Counted from the first letter of the stretch, positions 9,103 through 20,934 are shown. The stretch: 64,000 bases of DNA from Brachypodium distachyon (GCF_000005505.3 NC_016132.3:27642501-27706500), one strand, 5' to 3'. The notes: generated by a model from the letters alone, not told the origin. Translations and numbers: made by a program.

Positions 9103-12100
9103 TCTTCGTAGGCATATGCATCCGGAGGAAAGGAGTGGGTCATGGACTCCGGATGTACGAATCACATGACCGGTGAGAAGAAAATGTTTAGCTCTTTAGA
9201 ACTTGGTCCTCAACATCATGAGAACATCACTTTTGGTGACAATGGTAAGGGAAAGGTAATTGGTCTCGGCAAAGTTGCTATTTCTAAGGAAAATGACTTG
9301 TCTATCAATGAAGTACTTCTTGTTGAATCACTTGGATATAATCTTCTATCTGTTGCTCAATTTTTTGATCATGAACTAATCGTTTGCTTCACAAGACCAT
9401 ATGTGTATGTTACTTTAGAAAAGGATAACTCTTTTGTCTTCAGAGGGCGAAGAAAGGGTAATCTCTATCTTGTAAATTTTGAAGACTCCTCATGCTCACC
9501 CCCTACGTGTCTAGTTGCAAAATCTTCACTAGGGTGGCTCTGGCATAGAAGACTCAGCCATGTGGGCATGAAGAATCTAAACAAACTCGTCAAAGGCAAC
9601 CACATCCGAGGCTTGAAGAACGTATCCTTTGAGAAGGATCGTTTATGCAATGCGTGCCAAGCTGGGAAGCAAATCGGAGCGTCTCATCCCGCGAAGAACG
9701 TCATGTCTACCTCAAGACCTCTCGAGTTGCTTCACATGGATCTGTTTGGTCCTACTACAAACATGAGTATAGGAGGTAACTCATATGGATTTGTGGTTGT
9801 TGATGATTATTCACGTTTCACTTGGGTGTTCTTTTTGGATGATAAGAGCACAGTAGTTGAGATCTTCAAGAAGTATCCACGAAGAGCCCAGAATGAATTT
9901 GAAGTAACCATCAAGGGCGTGCGAAATGACAATGGGACAGAATTCAAGAACCTGATGATGGAAGAATTCCTCGATGAGTTCGGAGTGAAGCATGAGTTCT
10001 CTGCACCTCATATTCCTCAAAAAAATGGGGTGGTGGAGAGGAAGAACCGCACGTTGATTGAAATGGCCCGGACAATGCTGAACGAGTACATGACTCCTGA
10101 CCGTTTCTGGGCTGAAGCCATCAACACCGCATGCCATGCTTCAAATCGCTTATATCTTCATCGACTCCTGAAGAAAACTCCATACGAGCTCATCTCCAAC
10201 CGCAAACCTGATGTGTCATACTTCAGAGTCTTCGGAAGCAAATGCTACATCCTCAACAAGAAGAATAGACGAGATAAGTTTGATTCTAAATGTGATGAAG
10301 GTTTATTCTTGGGTTATCCCTCGAATGCACATGCTTATCGAGTCTTCAACAACACCACAAAAGTTGTTGAAATTTCTAAGGATATGCAGTTCAATGAAGC
10401 TAACGGATCCCAGGAAGAGCAATTGCCAACTTCTGTACATATTAAAGAAATTTCAGGAAATATTCAAAAGATGGCCATTGGTGATATTCGTCCAGAAGAA
10501 GTGAAGCAAAGTGAATCCGGAATCAGTAATGAAGAAGGTGCTTCACATGCTGAAGAACCTAACCAAACCGGAGCTTCCACCCCAGCTGAAGAACAAACTG
10601 CTGCTTCAAATGAAGCACAACTAGCACTGCTGGTGGTGAAGTACATCATCCGAAGATCTGCAAAAGAATCCAGAAGGATCATCCTGTCGATCATATTCTT
10701 GGAGATATCAGAAGAGGTACTCAAACTCGCTCACGTGTTTCAAATTTTTGTGAGCACTTCTCTTTTGTGTCTTCAGTTGAGCCGAAGACAGTGGATGAAG
10801 CATTATCGGATCCGGATTGGGTAATGGCTATGCATGAAGAACTGAATAACTTCAAGAGAAATCAAGTCTGGACCCTCGTTGAAAGGCCAAGACAAGATGA
10901 AGACGGAATCGTCGTGAGGAATAAAGCGTCTCTTGTTGCACAGGCTTCACTCAGGTTGAAGGTTTGGATTTTGGTGAAACCTATGCCCCTGTTGCTCGAC
11001 TTGAATTTATTAGAATTCTTCTTGCATATGCTAATCATCATGACATAATTTTATATCAAATGGGTGTGAAAACTGCATTTCTAAATGGAACAATTGAAGA
11101 ACTTGTTTATGTTGAACAACCCCCTGGTTTTGAAAACTCTACGGCTTGAAGCAAGCGCCTCGAGCATGGTATGAATGCCTCAGAAAGTTTCTAGTCAAGA
11201 AGGGTTTCAAAATTGGTAAAATTGATCCAACACTTTTCACAAAGAAAATGAATGATGATCTCTTTCTGTGTCAAATATATGTGGATGATATTGTTTTTGG
11301 TTCCACTAACCCTAGTTTCAGCAAAGAATTTGGAAAAATGATGATTGAGAAGTTTGAGATGTACATGATGGGAGAATTGAAATTCTTCCTCGGTCTTCAA
11401 ATCAAGCAAATGAAGAATGGAATCTTCATCTCTCAAAAGAAGTACATCAGGGATATGCTGAGAAACTTTGGGATGGAATCTGCCAAGGAAATTGAAACTC
11501 CAATACCAACGAATGGTCATCTCGATCTCAACACTACTGGTAAACCAGTGGATCAAAAGGTTTTTCGTTCCATGATTGGTTCTTTACTTTACCTTTGTGC
11601 ATCCAGGCCAGATATGTGTGCAAGGTTTCATGTGTGCAAGGTTTCAAGAAGATCTCCGAGACTGTTACCTCATGGCAGTGAAAAGAATCCTCAGATATTT
11701 AGTTCACACCCCATGCTTCGGTCTCTGGTATCCCAAAGGAGCTTTTTTCGATCTTGTTGGCTATTCTGACTCAGATTATGCTGGTTGCAAGGTTGATAGA
11801 AAATCCACTTCCGGCACTTGTCAATTCCTCAGAAGATCCTTAGTGAGTTGGTCTTCAAAGAAGCAGAACTCTCTTGCTTTGTCGACGGCTGAAGCGGAAT
11901 ATGTTTCAGCAGGCAGCTGTTGTGCCCAACTTCTTTGGATGAGGCAAACCCTCAAAGATTTCGGTATCTCAGTGGATGTCGTTCCTCTCCTGTGTGATAA
12001 TGAGAGCGCCATAAAGATTGCCAATAATCCCGTCCAACACTCTCGCACGAAGCACATTGATATTCAACACCCTTTCCTCAGAGATCATGTTTCCAAAGGA

Positions 12101-12229
12101 GAAATTTGCATAAACCATGTGAGGACAGACAAACAACTCGCAAATATCTTCACCAAACCTCTTGACAAATTCAGATTCTATGAGCTGAGGAGTGAATTAA
12201 ACATCTTGGATTACCGGAATATCTCTTGA
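9103..12229 (+). pseudogene. pol: pol of element A (protease, integrase, RT, RNase H)
   Basis: This is the replication polyprotein of a Copia element. Protease: active-site 'MDSGCTNHMTG' (9142). Integrase: zinc-binding 'WHRRLSH...CNACQAGK' (about 9540-9670), then the catalytic core with 'HMDLFGPT', 'NDNGTEFKN' and 'KNGVVERKNRT'. Reverse transcriptase: 'QPPGFE' and the catalytic 'IYVDDIVFGS' (about 11280). RNase H: 'YSDSDYAGCKVDRKSTSG' and 'ALSTAEAEYVSAGS', ending TGA at 12227. Breaks: frame change near 10600-10770, a one-base loss near 10943, loss of a stretch after 'PGFE' near 11136 (present in BC), and a local duplication of 'tgtgcaaggtttca' near 11616-11646. The frame upstream of the protease ATG is open back to a TAG at 9112, in the same frame as the gag stop. 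Confidence 0.92.
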
Positions 12230-13394
12230 AGACTTGCATACTTGTGAATACTCTTGCATTCATGTTTACTTCATTTGCATTGTCTTCAGTATTTCCGTTT
12301 CTCAGTTTGTGTTGTTTGTTCTTCTTTTCGTTTGTCTTCAGTAGGTTTAGAAGCCTGTTGTTGTTCGCTTCTTTCTTCAAATTCATCTATGCAGTTGTTC
12401 TTCACTGCATTTGCCTCTTACTGTCAGATGAAAATGAAACTAAAGACACCATAGAAGCCATCTATCTTATCTATTTCTTGTCTATACACAAAGTTTGTTC
12501 ATCGTAATTCATGTATCATCGTAATCCTTGTCGGTGATGCAAGAATTTCCATTCTTCAAAAATGAGTTTTGTTTTTGGTAAAACTGTAAGTCCTCAAAGT
12601 TCTGAAGAATACCACTTTAAAGGAATCTCCGTTTTAGCCGTAGTCTTCCCGAATCTTTCCGAACGGTAAAATCTTATCCCTATGGAAAATTAACTGTACG
12701 GGGAAACCCTAGCGAAATTTTTGGGATAAAAGATACCGGTAAGATCCTCTCTTTTTCACCTCTCGATAAAAGGCCACCATACCCCTCCTCTGGAAAATCA
12801 CTCCACCGCAAATTCCCCCGCTCTCTCTCGCCCGGAAGCTCTCACGTCTCCTCCTCGCCGCGACACTGCTCTTGCCCGGACGAGTTCTTCAAGCTCCAAT
12901 CTTCATCAGCGCCATCGCTGATCTGCATCGATTCAAGTCGGGAACTGTAGGCAAGCATCGTTTTTCCCCTCTTAGATCGATTCCAAGTAGCAAACGTATC
13001 TTGATATCCTCCGTTTGCTGCAGTAGATTGACTGCTCTCGCCAAGTTAGGGCTTTGCGGTTAGGGTTTTGGTGATTTTTCTGTTTTTCACCGAGCTCATC
13101 TTAGGTACACTTCAAGTCTTCATTTAATTCCTAAAATTAGATGAATCCTCAACTGTTCTGTAGATTGCTGTGTTTGCGTAGAATGATTTACTCTAAGATT
13201 TCGAAGCTCTAGCTAAGTCAGATCTAGGTTGAAGCTCTCTTGTAGAATTTCAGTTTAAATCTGTGTAGCTGTCTTCATTGAAGAACTGAGCTATCAATTT
13301 GCTTCAGCTAAAAACTCTAGCCAAAATATTTTGTTTCTGAGAATTTGTGTACTTCTCGCCTGTTTTTTGTACCCTCTATTTCACAGGTGTCACC
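12230..13394 (+). other. Spacer with promoter-like leader before the third ORF (A)
   Basis: No protein is encoded here. Sequence similar to this spacer exists in BC (20935-22122, reverse). It contains a TATA-like box, a C/T-rich GC-rich leader (about 12780-12950) and, just before the third ORF, 'ctctatttcacag' followed by GTGTCACCATG. The last is a good 3' splice site 8 bases before the ATG at 13395. Possible donors are AG/GCAAGC near 12951 or TTAG/GTACAC near 13103. This looks like a host-style promoter, untranslated first exon and leader intron. Confidence 0.5.
12765..12773 (+). promoter_or_regulatory. TATA-like box of the internal leader (A, decayed)
   Basis: GATAAAAGG here corresponds to TATAAAAGG in element BC (21576-21584, minus strand), within the conserved context 'aaaaggccaccatacccc'. 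The BC form is a canonical TATA box; this copy has T to G at the first base. Confidence 0.5.
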
Positions 13395-16300
13395 ATGTCA
13401 GATTCGACCAGGTCTAGCAATGACTCAGAGAAAGAGGCTCAGTACATGTTTGATTCAATGCCTGAACCCTCACCGCCTGCGTCTCCGCATGTTAACATCG
13501 AAGACTCAGATGAAGAAATTGAGGAACCAATTCCTCTGAGAGTTACACCCTCTCTCGGAGTCAGATTGAAGTATGCTATCAACTCCCCACGACCAGGTGA
13601 AGTTCTGCCCAGTCATGGAAAGAAAGTGGTGACAAAGCCCAAGGCAGAGAAGAAGGAAAAGGCCAAGAGATTTAAGGATGTGCTCCTCCCACAGCTGAAG
13701 AAATCTTCGTTTTCTATTCCTCAGAAGACGACGTTGAAGGGGAGACCAGGATGAAGAGAAAGCATCGCTTCCAGCACATTATTCATAAGCACTCCGATGT
13801 GCTCGCAGCTGAGATCAGAAGAAGAACCAAGGAAGCAGAGAATGCCAACATGTACTTTCCTGCTCCTAAGCTGGGACACTTCAAGATTGTCCGCAAGGAT
13901 GGAGGACCTCACCGTGAGGAATTCAACAAGAAAGCTCTGAAGATCATCAGAGACATTAATTATATTGACATCTCCAAGAAGCCCAAGTCCAAGAAGGCTT
14001 CAGATGCTGAAGACAGTGATGTTTTCCTGTCTGAACCTGCAGTTGAGCTGTGTGGTCCTGCTAGAGCTTCTAGGCTCAAAGGTTCTTCATTGCCTCCTCA
14101 AGTTCCTCGCAACAAGCCCAGTGAAGAATCCAAGGGAAAGACTAAGATGCCAGAGAAGAGGAAGGGCTTTGAAGATTCAGAGAACAGTTAAAGAAGGACC
14201 TGAAGAAAGCCAAGAGAGCCTCTGTTGTTGGACCCAGTTTTTCATCGAAGGATGCTGCGGATGCTGCCGCTATGGCTTCTGGAGAGATTCCCTATCCTCC
14301 TCAAGTCGTCCAAATCGACCCCGTTCTTCTTGCTGCCTTTGAGGAAGGATCGCTCCCAGATCACCTCATGAGCCATGTTGAAGGTCTGATTGTTGCCAAC
14401 GCTCGGGCTGAAGAATGGGAGCTCAACCGAAGTATTCATGTTGCTCGAAGAATAGAAGAAGAAGAACGTGCTGAGAAAGCTGAGAAGGAACGTGTCGAGA
14501 AAGAGAAGGCAGAAGCTGCCTTAAAGAGAAAAGAATAAAAGAAAGCAGAAGAAAGCTAAAAAAAGAAGCCGAAGAAAAGAAAAGGGCTGACCTCATCGCC
14601 CTGAAGAAAGAAAAAGAAATTGCTTTGAAGACCTAGGCTGAGCTTGAGAAAAAGAAGAAGAAGGCTCTGCTCGCTGAACAAATGAAGCAAGCAGCTGAGA
14701 GCATAAAGGCTGACAAAGCCAAGAGCGAAGCCAGGAAGAAAGCCGCCAAGGAGAAATCTCCTGAAGAACAAGGTGGTAATGAAGAAGTTGACAAAGAGAA
14801 GACTGAATATGAGAAAACGAGGGATGCCGCTCGTGAGATCCGTCGCGAGATTGGTCTCAAGACTAGAAATGACCCATCAGCCCCTCGGATACTGAAGAAA
14901 GTTAGGATATCCCAGCGCCAGTCGTACCGAAGAAAGTTACCATGACTTGCAAGGCATCAGATATTGCTGAAGTGAAGAAGACTGCCAAGGAATTTGGATT
15001 GAGAATCAAAGTTCCTGCTGGAAGAAGTCCCTCACTTCATCGTCTGTGGCAGATCCTCGGAAGAAGGAAGCAATTGACACCCCTGTGCCAGATACATCAA
15101 ATGTCAAGCTTACTTCACTCCTTGAGGAACAGGAACAAGCTGCATCATCACCAACAGTACTGTCTGAGCAAACCGCTCAGCAGGATGAAGAAGGAGATGA
15201 GGTATTGGGGCAAAACAAGGAAGAGCTCGCTCGTCCTGAAGAACCCCCACCATCAGCTCGTTGCCTCGGACAGATTCTGTGGATGCCTCTGCAGAAGAAG
15301 GAAGAACCTGTGACTTCGAAGCTGAAGCCACCCATGACCTCAACGTAAATGATGCAGAGACAGACGCAGATGCCCCCGTGCCGACGCCGCAAGTTCATGT
15401 GAAGAAAGCTGTTGTGTGTCGCACCGTCCGAACCGTCCGACCCAAGCTCCTCAAGTGATGAGGAGGAAGAAGAGAAGAAAGAAGAAGAAGAAGAAGAAGA
15501 AGAAGAAGAAGAAGAAAAGGAAGAAGAAAAGGAAAAGGAAGCCGCGCAAGAGTCGGATGATCTGATGGAGATTGACCGTCTGTCGGAAAATCTGTTGAAG
15601 ACTACGCCCAAGAAGAAGCGATCTGGGGTGGCAAAGGATCGTGGGGACAAGAGACTCTCTCGGATGCTCGTGAGATCTCAAGCAATGTCTGAGGACAACC
15701 GTGCGTTCCTATCTCCGAAGCCCAAAATGCCAGTCTCCTCCGACCGTGAGAAAGTAAACTTCAAGGCCCTGAAGAACGCATAGCTTCGCCTTGTGAAGCT
15801 GAACAATGGGCTGAAGTATAAGGAGGACAGATCAGCTGAAGACCCGAGATTTTGGTCTTTTGAGTAGCAAGATTACTATGCGCAGATTCTTCTGCCCAGG
15901 ACACACTTTGCAAAGATGAAATATCGTAATGATGATTGGTTTGCTTACAATCGTCAGAGTGGTGTCATGCCTACTGCCAACATGCTCAATCATCTGAATC
16001 TTCTGAAGTTTGCTGAAGCCTGCAAGAACTGGAACGATGAACTCATTCTTCAATTCTATGCTACATTTGGCAGGAAGGTTTGTAAGTTTGAAGACAACTC
16101 CAAAGGCTATAACATTTAATGGATGACTGATGGAGACAGGCACAGTTGCACCTTCCGGCACTTCAAAGAGTTTCTTGGTCTAGCTGAGTTCGACGGCCAG
16201 CCCAAGATACATGAAGAACAGGTTGCCTCAGATGAAGACATCGCCATTCTCTATGAAGAAGGATTCTCAGGCGCCTTCGGAGGACTTTCTGGGTTGAAGC

Positions 16301-16960
16301 CTGAAGCCAAAATCCTCAACGACATTCTCCGTTTCACTCCCTCTCCCAAGCAAGGCAGCTCAAGTGAAATTGCCAGTCTTCACTGCAATTTGCTGCTTGC
16401 CATCTTCAAGGGTGAGAAGAAGGATTTTGGAGATTACATTCTTCAGACTATAAGTCATGCCTCTGCCGACTGTGTGCATGCACTGCCTTACGCTCCTCAG
16501 ATCATAAAGATCATATTGCAGTTGTCTGAGAAATGCTTTGAATTGGAACATCAGCACAAGTAATTCTCGTTGAAGCCTCAAGATCCAGAGCCGTCTCTGC
16601 ATCCTCCTACTTCTGTGTCTGATCGCCCGTCCAAGGAGTCCTCACGGCCAGTTCCGTCACAACCACAGCTGAAGCAATCACTTCGTCCATCTGACTCACA
16701 GTATGAGACCAGCTCCGGCACGGATGGTTCCTTGAAGGACCTGGTAGTGAAGCTCTCTCGGAAGATCGACGATCAGCAAGACATGCTCGAGAAGCAGGCA
16801 GCTCTTTTGAAGAATCAAGAGGTGCTGATCAAGAAGCCGATTTCCCGCGAAGACAAGACCAGTGGCATGCTTCAAGATTTCCTCGTCAAGCACTTCCCAG
16901 ACGTCCTGAAGACAGCGAAGCTACTCCAAGCCAGTAGTCTTCAATCTTTTTGGCATCTTG
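13395..16960 (+). pseudogene. Third (envelope-position) ORF of element A
   Basis: This ORF lies downstream of pol and begins MSDSTRSSNDSEKE at 13395. It is very hydrophilic: serine/proline-rich at the N-terminus, then K/E-rich with coiled-coil-like heptads (about 14400-14750), an acidic run (15458-15545), a folded-looking central part (15830-16330, 'FWHF/NRQSGVMPTAN', 'ILQFYATFGRKVCKFEDNSKGYN'), and a short C-terminal coiled coil near 16740-16830. I see no signal peptide or strong membrane segment. At least eight stops or frame changes break it (for example near 13752, 14191, 14536, 14943, 15783, 16119 and 16561). Sireviruses are known to carry such an extra ORF; an envelope role is an old proposal and is not supported by anything in this sequence. 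Confidence 0.7.
15458..15545 (+). repeat. (GAA)n acidic microsatellite in the third ORF
   Basis: About 80 bp of GAG/GAA/AAG triplets encode a run of Glu and Lys. The related region of BC (19380-19440, reverse) is shorter. Confidence 0.8.
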
Positions 16961-16965
16961 ATGCC

Positions 16966-17020
16966 AAAGGGGGAGAAGGAGTCAGGGGGAGGGTTTCGCG
17001 TTTATTTGACTCAGGGGGAG
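16966..17020 (+). promoter_or_regulatory. Upstream multiple purine tracts (A)
   Basis: AAAGGGGGAGAAGG, TCAGGGGGAGGG and CTCAGGGGGAGTTT lie in 55 bp, about 430 bp before the polypurine tract at 17443. The same cluster is in BC at 4680-4740. Repeated polypurine-like motifs upstream of the 3' LTR are a described Sirevirus signature. Confidence 0.65.
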
Positions 17021-17442
17021 TTTGCCTTTTATCTGGTTCTTCGTTCTTCGTAGTTTAAACTTTTGGTTGTGTTGAAGTACACCTAATATTGCCTCTTGCA
17101 TGAAGATTTTGCAATGCCTATAATAAATTTAATCTTCATGCATTTTCGTTCCTCATGCATCAATGTTTACTTCAATACCTTGGTGCTGCATCTGTTTACT
17201 TCAATTTATGAGCATATATGAATTCTTATTATTGCTGCTCTAACCTTGTACACGATGCACACCCTTGCTTCTGAAGAATATGAAGATTTCCTCACACTCC
17301 TAAAGCTCTTTGCACTTGCATTCAAAAGCAATCTTAAATGGTGCATATCTTCAGGAGGAGTCTTCATAGAACTCAGAAGCTAAAACCTTCACACTTATTA
17401 TTCCCATCTTTGAAGCTTTAACCAGTGTTGTCATCAAACACC

Positions 17443-17456
17443 AAAAAGGGGGAGAT
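17443..17456 (+). promoter_or_regulatory. Polypurine tract of element A
   Basis: AAAAAGGGGGAGAT directly precedes the LTR start TGAAAGGG at 17457. It is the plus-strand primer site. Confidence 0.85.
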
Positions 17457-18546
17457 TGAAAGGGAAACCTTGCCCCTGTTTGGGTTTTGATGGATGATGA
17501 CAACATGGTTGAGGAACTAATGAGTTACACGGAGTGTTTGAGGTCTTAGTTCCTTAGAAGAGTTGGTTTAACCAGCATCGACGACCCCTAAAAATTGAAG
17601 TACAGGTACTGGCTTGAAGTATGAAGAACTCAGTGAAGAACGGTGAAGAATGTGAAGCGTAGCTTTCTTCATAGGTCTTTCCGTAGCTTTTTCTTCACTT
17701 GAGTATAGGAACGCCGTACTATTAAGGGGGGTTTGAAGTGTGGAGATGGTTTAGGTGAAACCTATTCTTCATGTTCAGCTTAGGCGAAAATCATTTTCTG
17801 TGTGAGTGTTTTTCGTCGGAGTGAAGAATGAAGCATTTCAGGCTTCACAGAAACTTCCGCGTGAAGTCTTCACTCTGATTTCAAATGTGTTTGAAAAACT
17901 TTGTCGCTTTACATTTTGACCACGTAATCTAACCGTTGTGAGACAAAGAGATAAAGTGTGAGCTGGAGTCTTAGGGATCACTTTATCCAACGGGTCACAA
18001 CGGCTAGATCGGCGGTGGCCAAGGCTATATAAGACGACCCACCCCGAACGGTTTCGGTGGTGATCCCCAAGGAGATGTTTTGAAGTACACATGAGAAAAC
18101 CTTTAGAGCTGAACTGAGCGTGAAGAATGGGATCCCCTCTCAAGATCTACCACGAGTAACTGGGCGAGACTTTGGTCTTAGCTCAGGAGGATTGGGTGGA
18201 CTTGTGTGTCCGCAAGTCTTGTGTGACTCAGCCCCCTCAACGGAGACGTAAGATTGTGCCAACAATCTGAACTTCAAAAAACAAATCCCCGTGTCTTCAT
18301 GTTCTGGTGATATCGTTCCTCAATCTTATACTTTCTGTTGAAGTACCATTGTTCTTACTGTTCTTGTCATCACTGCTACTGCTTAACTCGTTTATCTTTC
18401 TTCATTCCGCTGCAACTCTAAAATTTGCTAAGGAAAATCTCTGTTGTTGCAGTACTGTGACTGTCTTCAGTCTTCATTTTTGAAGAAAACTTAAAATTGG
18501 TCACATTCACGCCCCCCCCCCCCTCTGTGACGTACTCGATCTTTCA
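17457..18546 (+). mobile_element. 3' LTR of element A
   Basis: A 1090-bp LTR running TGAAAGGGAAACC...GATCTTTCA, with TATATAAG at 18026-18033 and a C-run at about 18513-18524. Relative to the 5' LTR it lacks about 130 bp near 18140 (the 'tagccgaacacttgaagc...' stretch), while the 5' LTR lacks other parts. The two LTRs therefore decayed separately after insertion. Confidence 0.92.
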
Positions 18547-18551
18547 ACCTT
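18547..18551. repeat. Target-site duplication ACCTT (right) of element A
   Basis: Matches 6003-6007 exactly. The sequence on each side of element A is the third ORF of BC. Confidence 0.9.
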
Positions 18552-20934
18552 GCTTGGGAGAGAGAGTGAAACGGAGGATGTCATTGAGTATCTGGGCTTC
18601 AGGCTTCAGACCAGAGAGACCTCCAAAGGCGCCAGAGAATCCATATTCATATAAGACAACAATGTCTTCATCAGAGGCAACCTTTTCTTCATGGATATTG
18701 GGCTGGCCATCAAACTCAGCTAGACCAAGAAAGTTCTTGAAGTGCCTGGAGGTGCATCTATGCATGTCTTCATCAGTCATCCAGTATATGTTGTATCCCT
18801 TGGAGTTGTCCTCAAACTTGCACACCTTTCTGCCGAAAGTAGCATAGAACTGAAGAATGAGTTCATCATTCCAGTTCTGGCAGGTTTCAGCAAACTTCAG
18901 AATATTCAGATCGTTGAGCGCATTAGCAGCGGGCATGACTCCACTTCGACGATTGTAAGTGAACCAATCATCGTTCAGATACTTCATCTTGGCGAAGTGC
19001 TTCCGAGGCAGAAGAATATGCGCATAGTAGTCTTGCTGCTCAGAAGACCAAAATCTTCGGTTTTCAGCTGATCTGTTCTCCTTATACTTCAGCCCATTAT
19101 TCAGCCTCACAAGGCAAAGTTCTGCATTCTTCAGGGCCTTGAAGTTTGGTGTTTCATGGTTTGAGGGAACTGGCATTGTAGGCTTGGGAGATAGTAACTC
19201 ACCGTTATCTTCAGGCATAGCTTGAGACCTCACAAGCATTTGTGAGAGTCTTCTGTCTTCCCGATCCTTGGCCACACCTGATCGTTTCTTCTTTGGAGCA
19301 GTCTTTAGAAGATCTTCTGGCAGACAATCAATCTCCATCAAAACATCATCAGACTTTTCCGCAGCTCGCTTGCCTTTCACCTTCTCAACTTCCTTCTCTT
19401 CTTCTTTCTCTTCTTCTTCTTTCTCCTCATCACATCAGGACTCGGGTCGGACGGTTCGGACGATCTGACATTCTTCGAAACAACTTTCTTCGACTTGCGG
19501 CGTTGGCACAGGGGCGTCCGCGTCAATTTCTGCATCATTGGTATTAAGGTCATGAGTGGCTTCAGTTTCGAAGTCACAAGTTCTTCCCTCTTCTGCAATA
19601 ACATCCACAGAGTCTGTCCTAGGCAACGAGCTGCTGGTGGGGGGTTCTTTAGTTGAGTGTACTTCAGGATGAGCGAGCTCTTCCTTGTTCCGCCCTAGTA
19701 CTTCATCTCCTTCTTCTTCTTGCTGAGCAGCTTACTCAGACAGAACTGTAGGTGATGATGCAGCTTCTTCCTGTTTCTCAAGAAGTGAAGTAAGCTTGAC
19801 AGTTGATTTATCTGGCATAGGGGTGTCAGTAGCTTGCTTCTTCTGAGGATCTGCCACAGATGACGAAGTGGAGGGCCTTCTATCAGCAGGGACTTTGATG
19901 CTTAAGCCAAATCCCTTGGCAGTCTTCTTCACCTCGGCAATCTGAGTCGCCTTGCTAGTCATAGTGATCTTCTTCGGAATAACAAGCGCTGGAATATCCT
20001 GACTTTCTTCAGTATCCGAGGGGGCTGCTGGGTCAAGGAATCTCTCCAGAAGCCATAGCGGCAGCATCCACAACATCCTTTGACGAAGAACCGGGTCCGA
20101 CAGCAGATGCTTTCTTGGCTTTCTTCAGATCTTTCTTGAACTGCTTCTCCGAGTCTTCAGAGCTCTTCCTCTTCTCTAGCATCTTGGCCTCTTGCCCTTG
20201 GTTTCTTCACTGGGCTTCTTGCGGGGAGCCTGAGGAGGCAATGAAGAACCTCTTAGCCTAAAAGCTCTGGCAGGAACGCACAATTCAACAACCGGCTCAG
20301 ACAAGAACACATCACTTTCTTTAGCATCTGAAGCTTTCTTGGACTTGGGCTTTTTGGATATATCAACGTAGTTGATGTCTCTGATGATCTGCAGAGCCTT
20401 CCTGTTGAATTCTGCACGGTAAGGCCCTCCATCCTTGCAGATAATCTTGAAGTGCCCCAGCTTTGGCGCAGGAAAGTACATATTAGCATTTTCTGCTTCT
20501 TTCGTTCTTCTTCTGATCACAGTTGCGAGCACATGAGAATGCTTCCAGATGATGTGCTGGAGACGATGTTTTCTCTTCATCCTAGTCTCTCCTTCAACAT
20601 CTTCATAGGAGTAGAAGACGAAGATTTCTTCGGCAGTGGGGAGAGGCACATCCTTTTATCTCTTGGCCTTTTCTTTCTTCTCGGCCTTAGGTTTCTTCAC
20701 AGTTTTCTTCCCACGGTTGGGCAGTACTTCACCAGGGCGTGAGGAGTTGATAGCATATTTTAGCCTGACTCCTGGTGAGGGTGTCACTTTCAGAGGAACT
20801 GGCTCCTCAATCTCCTCATCAGAATCTTCAATGTTCACTAGCGGGGATGCAGGAGGTGAGGGTTCAGGAGTAGAATCAAGGTCAAACTGAGTCTCCTTCT
20901 CTGAGTCATTGCTAGAGCTGGTAGAATCTGACAT
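18552..20934 (-). pseudogene. Envelope-position ORF of BC, 5' part
   Basis: It starts ATG at 20934 (MSDSTSSSNDSEKE) and runs left to the element A insertion. The C-terminal segment (19380 to 18552) is open for about 278 codons with the conserved 'VDRGT'-free central region 'WTYNRRSGVMPAAN/ILQFYATFGRKVC'. It is better preserved than the matching part of A. Upstream pieces are in three frames (20982-20656, 20649-20176, 20076-19732), so it is broken. The rest of the gene lies at 6002-4767. It is hydrophilic, and I see no enzyme motif. Confidence 0.72.

Larger units (their letters stand above)
6008..18546 (+). mobile_element. Sirevirus-like Ty1/copia element 'A' inserted in BC
   Basis: This forward-strand element of the same family as BC is 12.5 kb and flanked by a perfect 5-bp duplication ACCTT. 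Order: 5' LTR with deletions (6008-6917), gag (to 9099), pol (to 12229), a promoter-like spacer, the third ORF (13395-about 16960), multiple purine tracts, the polypurine tract (17443) and the 3' LTR (17457-18546). The 5' LTR runs directly into gag, so the primer-binding site and gag N-terminus are gone. All three genes carry frameshifts or stops, so the copy cannot express its own proteins. It sits head-on in the third ORF of its relative. Confidence 0.92.

Noticed and set aside
14556..14860. Phe/Ser-rich minus-strand frames opposite the third ORF
   Set aside because: Shadows of the Lys/Glu-rich codons on the other strand.
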